64,000 bases of DNA, taken from the NCBI GenBank assembly GCA_963681505.1, contig OY811973.1, positions 12,321,983 to 12,385,982 of the forward strand. Reading direction: 5' to 3'. This DNA comes from Eunapius fragilis. Lineage: Eukaryota; Porifera; Demospongiae; Spongillida; Spongillidae. The translations under genes were made by a program, and so were the position numbers. Below the pieces are notes generated by a model that saw only the letters and a program-made list of their open reading frames with translations, had not been told where the DNA came from and ran no database searches. This document shows, in pieces, positions 53,410-64,000 of this stretch; within the stretch, counting starts at the first letter, position 1; every line of letters starts with the position of its first letter.

Positions 53410-56298
53410 TCATGCTACTTTTTCACTCCAGGGGCAATAGAGACAAGTGGAGTTTTTGGACCAAAGACAACGGAGTTCCTGAAAGAGTTCGATCTCACAA
53501 ATGGACCCATTCTTTACTGATTTCTGGCTGTATGAGTGTATTTGATCATACAGCCTCTGCAACCCACGGAAAGTTACAATGGGTCCAGTTATGTTAATAC
53601 CTATTTTTAGAAATGCCTTTCTCTCTTCAGGCAAAAGGATTACCAGCTTAAGTTTCCCCACATTTACATCCAATTATGGTAATGAAGTGAAGTTATCATG
53701 CAAGTACTCAAGTTTCATAAATTTACAAATCTTTGGCAAAACATTACGAGTACCATGAATTTTTCGCTTGAGATTACTATGATAAATTTCTTGTCCAAAC
53801 ATGGAATATGCCCACAAGGGTCCCCATCGCGCAACACATAGAGGCAAATGAATTAACGCATGCATATTTGCTGAGCACACATGCTGTGAGTATAAAGTAG
53901 GCAGTATAACATAAAATGCATTCAGAGCTTTTTGGGAAAATTTCAGATCCTCTACTGCAATAACACATGCATTGAACTAACTAATAATGCATAATGGTGA
54001 ACATAGTCACCAGGTAAAACTTGGATCAATATTGGTAGAGAAGAATACAACAACCATGCCCTGTATTCTGAGGCTTTCCAATGCACTCTTTCAAGTAGAA
54101 AACGGGCATGTATTCTAAAAATATCTGGGGTTTTATGTTAAGCAAATACTTTTTAATTTTTGCCTTTGTAGGATTTATATAATAATAAAATGAACTATAT
54201 GATGGATCCAACCTAATATCAAGAAGCTGTTTTACTACACCTAATAACACGCAATGCATGTAATCTATAACAACATGTTTCACAATATATATTTAAAACT
54301 GATGGACCTTTCACTCCATATATTGAAATGCCCTTAGCCAGTGCATACTTTATCATCATTTCCATAGTTCGTTCATTATGCGGCTCTGTAGGTAAATTTT
54401 GTTTGCCTATGCGTATTCCTTTGTCTAAACAAATTAAGCATCCATAATACCCATTAAACTCTTTCATATTCACAGCCATAGCTCTTGCTGGAAGGTCGAA
54501 AACACATAATAACAACTTAGATTTCAGTGTTTTAGTTCCATCGGTTGTATTAAAGTCCTGGACAGCATCAAGGAAGTATACGTTTATGTAGCATGTATTT
54601 TAATTATATTCATAGGAAATCAATCACCACAATTCGGTAAAATATGTAAGCTATGTATGGTGAGAAAACGAAACTATATATAGCGTAACTTGAAGTCAAG
54701 TTTATTGGGGGTACTAAAAAAAAATTATTCAGTTTGACAATATTTCAGTACCGCGTCCAAAATTAAAAATCATACTTTGATTCTACATGTAATGATATCC
54801 AAAAATACCTAAAATCTCATTTTTTGCTTAAAAACTGTCCATAAGATTTTCAAGACAAGTTTTTAAAGTTTTTGCCTCATTACTGGAGCCATATTTAACC
54901 TTGTGTAAGCAAAACAACGTAACTGTGAACCCATAGTTTACTTAACAGCTGTAATTGGTAAGAGCGTTGCTCAACAATCTCATCGATAAGCCCTTTCCTT
55001 TGTTCCTAACTGCAGCGTTTTTATGTAAACGGCAAGTGTTTTCAATGAATATAATTAGCTGCTAATTGTGAAATAATGTTTATAGTTATAATTCAACTCA
55101 CTGAATTTTTTGTTAAAACGAGTTGGGCTAGTGAAACCAATATAAGGAACGTTCTTATCGGACCCCAAAGACACCTTTAAAATAAATAAATGGCACATTA
55201 TTTTTACTTCCTCAATGCTGTCCCGGACTATAAGAGTTGTACCATTTGTATGAAGCTCATGTAGTTTACTTAAAACAGGTTTCAACAGTATATTCATGTC
55301 TGGTTTAGTAAGTCCATACCATATACTAGCTAATATTATGTATTTACGATTAACTCTGATATGGAGTGGCAAATTAACAATGACAAGTTCAATAGGCCAG
55401 AAACCATTTCCTGGAAATAAAGAGTGACATCATTCTGTATATTTATATATCAATATTACATACCTGAAGATTTAAACACAGGAACACCGTCAGTACAAAG
55501 CATAATTCCTGCATTTTCTGGGAAATCAAAAAATGGATCTGAACTCAGAGCATCAGCATCGTATATATCTGTAATAACATCTTTGTCATTTTTCCGCTTG
55601 CTATGTTGTTCCTTCAATATCTCCCACATCCCTACAATGAATAATAAGTATTTAAATTTATTAATACCCGTAAATGGAATAATATATGACAAAAAGCACC
55701 TTATACATTTTCATACTATTTCACGCACAATTAGATTTTGTACAACTGTCCGTAACTTAATTCATTGTGAAGTTAAGTATTCTCAATGCTCTTGTATACG
55801 TTTATTTCAATTGCTTTCAATTGCACATGCTACCTACTGTTGTAACATATCCCTTAGTGCAAATACTGACTGATATTTACAAACGCACCTTCGTACATCC
55901 TCTTCATTTGTTCTTCAAAGGGTAATATCATGTGTCAACAAATTCCTTTATGCTGCTTATTATCACACAATTCCGTCACCTCCTTTAAACATAGAGCACA
56001 ATACTTTACTACATCAACATCTAAACTAAAAGCTTTTCTTTAACACATAAATGGAGGAAGGTAATTCATCATTTTGATTGTGTTCTTCTAATAACTTTAG
56101 CAGTTCACCCCCGGCACAATCTGTTAGATTATGCTTCTTCATAAACATGGCTATATTCTTCCATGATTTATTCACATATTCTGATGATGAAGACTGACTC
56201 ATGTCATTATCCATTTCGCCATCAGCGTTATTACTCTCATCACTATCCCTTTCATCGTTACCACCACTACCATAATCATTGTCATAATCATCATCACT

Positions 56299-56329
<31 letters not shown>

Positions 56330-56750
56330 ATACAACCATCATCATCATCATTATCACCACCAAAATTATCTGTACCATCACCATCAATATTAAGACCACG
56401 AACATTATCTGTACCACCACTGTCAATATTAAGACCACCAATATTTTCTGTACCATCACTGTCAATATTAAGACCACCAATATTTTCTGTACCACCACTG
56501 TCAATATTAAGACCACCAATATTTTCTGTACCACCACTGTCAATATTAAGACCACCAATATTTTCTGTACCACCACTGTCAATACTAAGACCAACAATAT
56601 TTTCTGTACCATCACCGTCAATATTAAGACCACGAACATTAACCACTTTCATAATTATCAGCACGTTCATTAAAAATAGATCCTTCTTGATTTTCATTTG
56701 AACAAGGAGCAAACATATCTGTATGGAAAATAAATTCATAATTAAGCATT
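53410..56750 (-). pseudogene. CACTA/EnSpm-type transposase gene (tnp2-like), decayed
   Basis: The minus strand carries, in order: an acidic N-terminal part (56739-56026) with thirteen-residue repeats and poly-Asp; a Cys segment, KYCALCLKEVTELC; YDADALSSDPFFDFPENAG and LCTDGVPVFKSSG; NLPLHIRVNRKYI then LASIWYGLTKPDMNILLKPV; LCVFDLPARAMAVNMKEFNG YYGCLICLDKG; KHVVIDYMHCVLLGVVKQLL; and NMHALIHLPLCVARWGPLWA YSMFGQEIYHSNL followed by GTRNV. This matches the Transposase_Tnp2-like core of EnSpm elements (the enzyme cuts and inserts the element). Several joins need introns or frameshifts (at about 54280, 55050, 55400, 55880), and some frames end early, so it is probably dead, though a spliced gene is not excluded. 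CACAG termini were not found near it. Confidence 0.82.
56372..56645 (-). repeat. 39 bp coding repeat (13 residues, seven copies)
   Basis: Within the N-terminal part of the transposase gene, seven tandem units encode variants of GGLNIDSGGTENI. Unit length 39 bp. Downstream (56290-56340) an ATC trinucleotide run encodes poly-Asp. The repeats remain in frame across all copies, which suggests that the frame was once under selection. Confidence 0.9.
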
Positions 56751-56759
56751 ATGCATAAA

Positions 56760-58050
56760 ATGCTGTTATCCTTTATCAAATATTTTCCACAAGATATCCG
56801 AGCAATGTGAATTTCTTTTGTTATGCGTTGTAGAATGCCAATGGTTAAGTTCTACTTTATTTTCAACTCTTGTATATGTTAAAATAGCTAGCATACATGT
56901 ACGTGCACATTCCGAAAACCAAGAGAAACTTAACTATATTACCATAAATTCCTAGCTTACTTACATGTAGCATGCGTACTAGCAGCTAGCCCAGTACATG
57001 CACCCTGTTGACTGGATGTTGTAAAAGGGGGTCAGGCAGAGCACGCCATGAGACCATGTGCCCAAATCGCTAGAGATAGCTAAGGGAGGCAAGAGCCGAC
57101 AGCCATACAGCAGATGGAGCCATTGTAGGGTGATTGGTGCGCCAACTACATTGTATATGCATGGTCTTAGGTAGGGCACACACCACCATGTCCTAGGTGG
57201 CCTCATTGTGGGGTTAATGTGGTGTGGGTCATGTACCCTAGAGGCCAGCAGAGGCTGTTGCTTTACCTGTGTGACCCCACCTCAGGGTGTTAGCCCTAGG
57301 GTTAGGGTAGCCATGTGTTGAGCAGTGGCCCCTCAGAGGACCGACTACCGATTTAGATAAGAGCAACAAATGGCAATAATGAGAGGGTACACAACAGCAA
57401 GAGTACAAGTTCATACAGGTGGTGATGTGAGAGACAGAAAGTGTGAGGTACATTCAAATGCACAAGTGTGACAAGGCACTGGGAGTGTGGTGGGAGGGTG
57501 ATTACTAAGAGATGAAAACCCAGCTGCTGAGTAGATCTGTTGTGTGTGATGGGCTTACATGTATATCATGCCCCAGGGGCATGTGTTAAGCAGTGCAGTA
57601 AAGGTCAAGGATTGGGTCTATTGAAGCAGGATGGCACCTCCATGGGTACTTACTAGATTACCATAATACATATACATGTAATTGTTACCTTTTGTTGAAG
57701 TTTTACTTTATTCGTTTCAAATGCAACTGGCTGTCATTTTTATATGTAATCTATTGCAGAGGGATAACCCCGTTGGGTTGGGAAGTGAGGCGTGCGATAC
57801 GTGAACAGTTTCAGTAACTGACATAGACCAAAATAATTTACAGGCAGTTTGCAATCACAAGAATTATTATCGGTAAAGATATATTTGAAACTATAGCTAA
57901 CTACTATCATTGATTTATTTAGACTTGGGGCCAAAGGCTCAGTGTATATCACTGTATAATAATTTTGACTTACAATTAATCAAATGTGGTGCAAATGTGT
58001 TAGTAAATATGGTAAATATAAAGGAAATGTCATATATAACTTTTTATGCT
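56760..58050. other. Unassigned stretch
   Basis: Unique sequence; minus-strand frames at 56979-57206 and 57238-57453 have no recognisable features. Nothing else noted. Confidence 0.4.
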
Positions 58051-58057
58051 ACCTAAA

Positions 58058-60870
58058 TGAGTCCTCCCCTCTGCCCCATGCCGTGGTCGCCGTCACCACC
58101 CTACTGACATCAAACTGCTGTGTGAGGCCTGGGAGTGTGGTCAGTTTGCTTCCCTCTGGGCTCGTACAAAACAGCATGTGTCTTGGTCTTCATCTCCTGA
58201 TGTAAATGAAAAGAGGATTGCTGAAGCAATTTCTCTCGCCAAGGACGGCTTCATGGAAAGGCTTGCCAGATCCTTATCTCTTCAGGCCTAGCTCCCAATA
58301 CTGAGGACACATGGACGAAACTATCAGCTAAACATCCCATGAGACCCCCCCCCCCCCCCCCCCAGTTCCTCCTGCTCATCAGTCACTTGCATGTCCTCTC
58401 AAACCTTACCACCAGACTTCAATGTGCTCTCTGCCCTTTGGTACTTCCCCAAGGCTTTTGCAGCTGGCTCCACAGGCTTGTGCATCCAACACCTCCTTGA
58501 TGTGGCTGAAGTTCCAGTTCCTACTTCTATTTGCTCCCTCCTTCGAGGTGTAATCAACATCCTGGCCTCAGGACAAGCTCCAGCTGCAATTTCTCAGTAC
58601 ATGGCAGGGGGTAGCCTAGTTGCTTTAAGGAAAGGCGCACAGGACATTAGGCCCATTGCGGTGGGTGAATCACTTCACCGACTCACAAGCAAATGTCTTT
58701 GTGGTTTAATTAAAAAGGATGCTTCCGCTTTCTTACATACAGCCTTTCCAGCTCGGCGTTGCTCTCACCCAAGGATGTGAGTGGTCCTGGTTTTGTATGC
58801 ATTAAGGTGGATATGAAAAATGCCTTTAACTTAGTATCTCGCCGTGCAGTCCCTCCTTGATCAATGTGCCCTACATTTCCCCCTCCTACTCCCATGGACC
58901 CAGTGGTGCTACAGGCAACACTCTTTCCTTCGGCATTCTATGGGAACTTTGACCTTAGAGACTGGTGTGCAGCAAGGGAATCCTCTGGGCCCCTTCTACT
59001 TCGCCTTGGTCATGCACCATCTGGTTCTTACCATTGCCAAGGATGATAGCTGCCAAGATCTACTTTTTAATGCTTGGTACCTGGATGATGGGGTGGTGGC
59101 TGGTCCATCTTCCTCTGTCCAACATGTGGTACATCAGGATTTAGGTCCCTCACTGGGGCTTCATTTAAATCCACCAAAATGTGAGCTTTTCAGTCAAGGT
59201 GACCTGAGCTTATTTCCTTCAGAGATGAACAAATCTTGCACACCCAACCTTACCATCCTTGGAGCACCCATAGGAGATGTGGCCTTTTGCTCATCCTTTA
59301 TTGCCTCCAAACGTGCTGCTGCTTCCATATTGTTATCCTCTTTGGAGAAGCTTGGCTCATGTGATCCTCAGATTGCTCTCATTTTGCTACGCATGTGTGT
59401 TGGATTTACTAAATTGGTCCACGTTGCACGGTCCACTCCTCCATCCCTGGCATTAGATGCGCTGCATGCCTTCGATCAGCAGGTCAGACACATTCACACT
59501 ACTGACAGCTCTTGGAAGCAGGCCCAGTTGAGTTTAAGCAGAGGTGGCCTGGGTCTCCGCTTACTAGCACTCCACTCTACTGCAGCATTTATTGCATCCA
59601 TCAATACTGCTGGCCTCACCTCACCTTCAGATAACTTCCTGGTTGAGGCGGTGTACAACATGCCTGTACCCCCTGAGAGTGCAGTTGATGTCGACAGTCT
59701 GGCCACTACTCCTTGTCGACAGCACACTTTGTTAGCCACATTAGAGTCTACTCAATTTAACTCTCTTCTCACAGAGAGCTCTACTGCTGACAAGGCTCAT
59801 CTCCTGTCAGTGTCTTTGCCCCATGCCTCTGCATGGTTCTCTGCTGTTCCATCTCCAGGCCTGTGTCTAAGCCTAGACCCCAATGAACACCAAATGGCCA
59901 TCAAGTGGTGGCTAGGGCTAGACACCTCACTTGGCTCACCTCCCTGTGCTTTGTGCCCAGAACACCCTTTGGATCCCCTAGGACACCATGCCTTAACATG
60001 TAAGCAAGGTGGTGATGCTGTATCCAGGCACAATAAGTTCAGGGATGTAGTGCTCCAAACCTGCCATCGTGCCTGCATCAGAAGCTGGCAGTGGACTTGG
60101 ACATGAGCTCCTGCACACGCGTTCTGCTGACATCTTAGCTTCGAATTGGCTCTGTGGCAAGCCTGCTGCCTTTGACCTTTCTGTGACTTCTAAACCCATC
60201 CCTTCTCTCTGAAGCAGGTCTCACAGCAGGGTCAGCAGCAGTTGCCACAGACCTAAGAAAGCACTCGGCCAATGATGCTTAAGTGTTCTGAGCTGGGATG
60301 GACATGCATTCCCCTTGTGGTGGAGTCATATGGAGCTTGGGGCAGGGAAGCTGTCCAAGCTTTCTCAAGACTTGCTTCACACCTTGCCACAAGGACCAAC
60401 ACCCCAAAGTCCAAGCAAGGTCAGGGCTGTAGCAAACACTACGGCCTATACGGCCAAAGCCGTACAGGTTTTTGGCTAGAGCATAAGTTATTACTGAAAA
60501 AATTATTTGAAACTTTCATAGCGGCTGGTATGAATCTGCTTCAGATATAGAAACCACCAATCATGACTTCATGACTTCAAAATATAGTAGCAGAGCTTCT
60601 GGGGCTCTGCCCCAGACCCGATGGCTTACAGCGCTCCCCCATACCCCCTACCTGGGGTGGCAGGAGTCCCCCCTTCCACACCCACCCCGACTATCTTGAC
60701 CACGCTTCCATCCATTAGCCGTACAGGTTTTATTCCCGTTCCTACGGCCCTCATTAGGTGGTCTCCAACTTGTATGGCCGCCTGAATTTAATACTAGTGC
60801 GGGCCAATGCTCGGTCCCTCCTCTTAAGGGATATATCATCCAGGAGGGAGATACATGTACATGTAGTTCC
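58058..60870 (+). pseudogene. Non-LTR retrotransposon with RT, CCHC finger and RLE-like domain, copy 2 (broken)
   Basis: The plus-strand ORF is broken into pieces. 58058-58390: EAWECGQFASLWARTKQHV. 58391-58780: STGLCIQHLLDVAEVP, QDIRPIAVGESLHRLTSK. 58790-58850: [14 protein letters not shown] (RT motif A). 58844-60106: ETGVQQGNPLGPFYFALVMH (motif B), FNAWYLDDGVVAG (motif C, YLDD), GLHLNPPKCELF, QAQLSLSRGGLGLRLL, then CALCPEHPLDPLGHHALTC, a C-x2-C...H-x4-C finger. After a frameshift: ADILASNW, KPAAFDLSVTS, CSELGWTCIPLVVESYG, and after an inserted MITE, NLYGRLNLILVRANARS. A CCHC finger followed by a D..D-type block C-terminal to the RT is the layout of RLE-bearing LINEs (R2/CRE-like groups). Several frameshifts and stops are present; a C-run lies at 58349-58364. 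Confidence 0.85.
60422..60751. mobile_element. hAT-like MITE inserted in the retrotransposon
   Basis: The left end is cagggctgtagcaaacacta cggcctatacgg; the right end read inward is agggccgtaggaacggg-aataaaacctgtacggc. The 330 bp insertion interrupts the C-terminal coding region exactly between TNTPKSK and the VSNLYGRLN motif. Flanking 8-mers agcaaggt and cattaggt agree only at the last four positions, so the target duplication is degenerate or different. The interior is G/C-rich (ggggctctgccccag). Confidence 0.78.
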
Positions 60871-60954
60871 TAAACATAACTTTGTGGTTAATTTATTTAT
60901 TTCATATATATTACATGTATCATCAATGGTATACAATACAACAATGTAATCATG

Positions 60955-61720
60955 AAAAAATTATGGCGATGCAGTTGGCGGAGCTGCAGCGCTTAGTAGT
61001 ACGGTACTAGTACCAGTAGCATAGCTATTTTAATATCTATGCTACTACATCTGATCAATGGATCATAACTCACCATCGTTTTTTTTTTTCCGCTTCCACT
61101 CATAGGCTGTTGATGTCGGCACACTTTTGTTTGGATTTCGCAAATATTCGATCTCTTGCATTTGGGAGCCATCAAAACGCACGTGAAAATAGATGTTGCT
61201 ATGGTTACAATGATAGATTTAAACATTAATCCTTAATAATTTATCCTTGTTACGCGGTATTACATTTACGTATAGATGGCCACCTGACCTGAAACCACGA
61301 TGCGAGCGGAATGCGTCCGAATGCGCTATTATAAGGATCCAGATCTCTGTCTTTGGAGACTAGGCTAGGTAACGGGGCCGAGGAGTTGACCTCGAGAACC
61401 AAGAGAGGATCCTCTCTGCGGATTAAGGTCATGCAAAATTCAAGGCTGTCTTCGAAGACCAAGTGGATATTTTACAGTGCTGGACCTGGTGCAGTGTCTA
61501 CGCGGGACGCTGCCTGGATAGATAAGTTTTCAATAATGCATACCTGGGTATGGGGAGGGTGTAGCAAGAGTAGTAAGGTCATTGAAGGCTAGAATGGTTG
61601 GTCCACAGTGGTGCTCTCTAGTAAATATTTGAGTTAAAGTAACTGCTCTTGTTGCTGTGGCAATAGGTTTGTGTGCCAAAATGTACATTACTTTTATTCT
61701 GATGAGGATGAGGGGAGGGG
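60955..61720. other. Unassigned stretch
   Basis: No gene or element recognised. Short frames overlap on both strands without support. Confidence 0.4.
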
Positions 61721-61724
61721 AAGG

Positions 61725-61777
<53 letters not shown>

Positions 61778-61900
61778 TGTGTGTGTATGTGTGTGTGTGT
61801 GTGTATGTACATGTTTGTAAGCGTGTATGTGTGTGTGTGTATTGTGGGTGTGTTGTATGGAGTATATGTGTGCATGTGTTTGTGTGATTGCATTTGTGTG
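61725..61900. repeat. GT microsatellite
   Basis: A GT repeat with periodic atgt interruptions, pure from about 61726 to 61770 and degenerate to about 61900. Predicted frames are Val-Cys repeats. Confidence 0.96.
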
Positions 61901-61973
61901 TCCATGTGTTTATCATTTCTTTGTGGGTTATCTATCACTCTTATACCTGCTGTGAAGATGAAGATTTATTGTA

Positions 61974-62175
61974 TATACATACATACATACATACATACAT
62001 ACATACATACATACATACATACATACATACATACATACATACATACATACATACATACATACATACATGCATGCATGCATGCATGCATGCATACATACAT
62101 ACATACATACATACATACATACATACATACATACATACATACATTCTTACATACACATACACATACACATACGCA
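61974..62175. repeat. ATAC tetranucleotide microsatellite
   Basis: Roughly 45 copies of a CATA unit, with a central block of ATGC units (62067-62091), then a degenerate tail of cacatacacata. Three frames stay open on each strand (YIHT repeats on plus, MYVC on minus); they are not genes. Confidence 0.97.
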
Positions 62176-62179
62176 CACA

Positions 62180-63050
62180 TGCACTCATGCACACATACAT
62201 TCAAATGTGCGTACATACGTAAATACGTACGAAGTTCTCGTCTGAGGATGTTTACACTGGCAGGAGCAATCATCCTTGCAGTACCAGCCCAAGCCGTTAC
62301 ATGGCAAGGCAGAGAGAGATAACATGGTGGTTTAACAGTGCACATGTGATCTACACTGTATGCATGTGTGCAAGTGTGGCTATGTGGATGTTAGTATGGA
62401 AAAATAGAGAGACAAACCTTCTTAGGTTATCGTGGGCCTCTTCAAGAACCAGCAGAGTCCTAAGTATTTTTCTTGTGCTTTACTGGATGCTGGAAATATG
62501 AGGCATGCATTCTCATGTGAATTCCATCCACATCATCAAAGGCTTACATGGATCCACCTCTTATTTTCAGGTTTTTCAGCATCCAGCGAAGCGTGAGAAA
62601 GTACTTAGAGCCCTGCTGGTTCTACAATTACCTGGGTTCCAAGGTTTTTTTTCTCTATTTGTCACACTCACATATGCAGGTGACAGTACTGTGCACACAT
62701 TAGCGTATGAATTTTATAACCTTAGTATTTCCCCTTACCTGATGAATCTATTTCTGGAGAGATTTTTATATTTCTGATGTCAACAGGTAGGTTATGGTGT
62801 AGGTGTTTTGTTCTGTCTGTAACCTTTGGAGTTTTTATATCTCCTAGATAAAGATATCACCTCTAGCTTGTTATAGATAGAACAGTCGTGCAAAAAATAT
62901 ATATTCTTCTCCACTCCCTCCTACTCACTTTGCCTTTTTCTCACGTCTCAGTTCACCCTACACTGACAACATGGACAAGAAAACTCAAAAGATGGTTAGC
63001 CTTATCATTCTCCACCCTCTCCATCACCACCTCCACCCCTCTCCAGCTTT
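62180..63050. other. Unassigned stretch
   Basis: Plus-strand frames at 62301-62498, 62505-62774 and 62888-63154 lack recognisable domains. Splice-like sites (ttttcag at 62563-62569) exist, but no coding logic follows. Confidence 0.35.
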
Positions 63051-63054
63051 CAAT

Positions 63055-63130
63055 GTGTCACGCCCTGACAAAGATAAAGTTCTTTGAGCCGGGATTGAAC
63101 CAGCGACCCATGGATCACCTATCCCTTGAA
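63055..63130 (-). repeat. tRNA-like block (SINE or pseudo-tRNA)
   Basis: The minus strand contains GCTGGTTCAATCCCGGC, which forms a T-arm with a consensus pol III B box. The preceding ggatcacctatcc can form a short stem, but the loop is not a valid anticodon loop (no U33), and no acceptor stem pairs. It is best read as tRNA-derived repeat DNA. Confidence 0.45.
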
Positions 63131-63557
63131 GGGGATGCAGAGGGAGGTGTGATGTAGAGAATTAGTGGTGGAAAAGATGGCTAGTAAGTGTACAGGCATT
63201 CTATGTTCCTTTGTCATTGGGGTTTCAAATCCACATCTTTACTCTGCATGGAGGGATGGGAAAGTAGGCATGGTGTAGGAACAGCAAGGTAAGGTTGTAA
63301 CTAACATTCAAGTAAGGCAATACTGCTTGGTCCATATGGTTACAATTAGGTTGAGATACATATGGATGTATGAGCAAAGAATAAATAGGCCATGGTGTGG
63401 ACAGTTGAAGCACTAGTATTGTGGGAAGTAGCTGCTGGTATCAGTCTTTGTGGTTACAACGTACCTCCTATTAATTAGTTGTGGGTGTTTATGTAAACAT
63501 CTCACATTACTCAGAGAAAGACATAAAAACAGAACTGGGGGACTACTTGTACAGCAT

Positions 63558-63780
63558 ACCTGCTTACCTGTACATGTTTGACAACATACCTGCTTACCTG
63601 TACATGTTTGACAACATACCTGCTTACCTGTACATGTTTGACAACATGCCTGCTTACCTGTACATGTTTGACAACATACCTGCTTACCTGTACATGTTTG
63701 ACAGCATACCTGCTTACCTGTACATGTTTGACAACATACCTGCTTACCTGTACATGTTTGACAACATACCTGCTTACCTG
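63558..63780. repeat. 30 bp minisatellite, about seven copies
   Basis: Units of 30 bp (ACCTGCTTACCTGTACATGT TTGACAACAT) repeat with only two single-base variants (acatgcc, acagcat). The unit is divisible by three, so frames on both strands are open (PAYLYMFDNI on plus). There is no start, domain or splice evidence for coding use. Confidence 0.95.
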
Positions 63781-64000
63781 TCCCAAACATTGGAAGAATC
63801 GTTTAATAGTTATGCAATAGGAAGTAGCAAGAATTAATGCCAAAATATCCTATGTATTGATTCATCCATGTACAGATAGTCAAGACTAACCTACCTACCT
63901 CCATGCATGTGTACACAACACACACACCACATACACACATGCACACACACACATGGTCATTTTTCAGTCTACTAGATTTATAGCCTACCTACATGTACAT

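Noticed and set aside
61925..62345. Plus- and minus-strand ORFs of YIHT and MYVC repeats
   Set aside because: They are translations of an ATAC/GTAT microsatellite.
63055..63130. Functional tRNA gene on the minus strand
   Set aside because: The T-arm and B box are good, but the anticodon loop lacks U33 and the acceptor stem does not pair. Treated as tRNA-derived repeat.

Overview
The window looks like nuclear DNA of an early-branching animal, most probably a demosponge. This is inferred from short phase-1 introns (about 50 to 400 bp where no transposon has landed), receptors assembled from Ig-like, FN3, LDLa and SRCR exons, and a heavy load of small DNA transposons. No species call is possible from the sequence alone. 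Nothing bacterial is present: no operons, ribosome binding sites or CRISPR arrays. rRNA genes were not seen.

Receptor genes. (1) 1-2027, minus strand: five exons or exon pairs for three Ig-like and two FN3 domains, running off the left edge. (2) 12910-14128, minus: an Ig-like exon plus an FN3 exon, possibly the 5' part of the same gene, with a 5 kb minisatellite in the intervening intron. (3) 25851-40081, plus: a large LDLa/SRCR transmembrane receptor in which an LDLa-LDLa-SRCR cassette occurs twice, followed by a membrane/tail exon. (4) 43214-47515, minus: a complete-looking six-exon receptor (signal peptide, Ig-like, FN3, FN3, membrane segment, tyrosine-containing tail, about 390 aa). All junctions lie in compatible phases, which is the main evidence for the gene models.

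Mobile DNA fills most of the rest: a decayed hAT element (2.2-3.0 kb); an unclassified TIR element (14.5-16.2 kb); a CACTA-like element inserted with a 3 bp target duplication into a 36 bp minisatellite (16.46-17.79 kb); a 763 bp element with about 156 bp inverted repeats, 9 bp target duplications and a RecQ-helicase-like fragment (18.87-19.63 kb); several palindromic MITE families; a Gypsy-like Gag fragment (26.4 kb); two opposite copies of a non-LTR retrotransposon with a CCHC finger and a putative restriction-like endonuclease (35.8-38.1 and 58.1-60.9 kb); a retroelement Gag-like ORF (48.8-49.5 kb); and a decayed CACTA/EnSpm transposase gene (53.4-56.75 kb).

Tandem repeats are unusually prominent: a 42 bp minisatellite of about 118 copies (7.35-12.33 kb) with a 121 bp higher-order repeat at its right end, a 36 bp array, a 93 bp satellite, a 39 bp coding repeat, a 30 bp array, and GT and ATAC microsatellites. 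Long ORFs inside these arrays are artefacts of unit lengths divisible by three.
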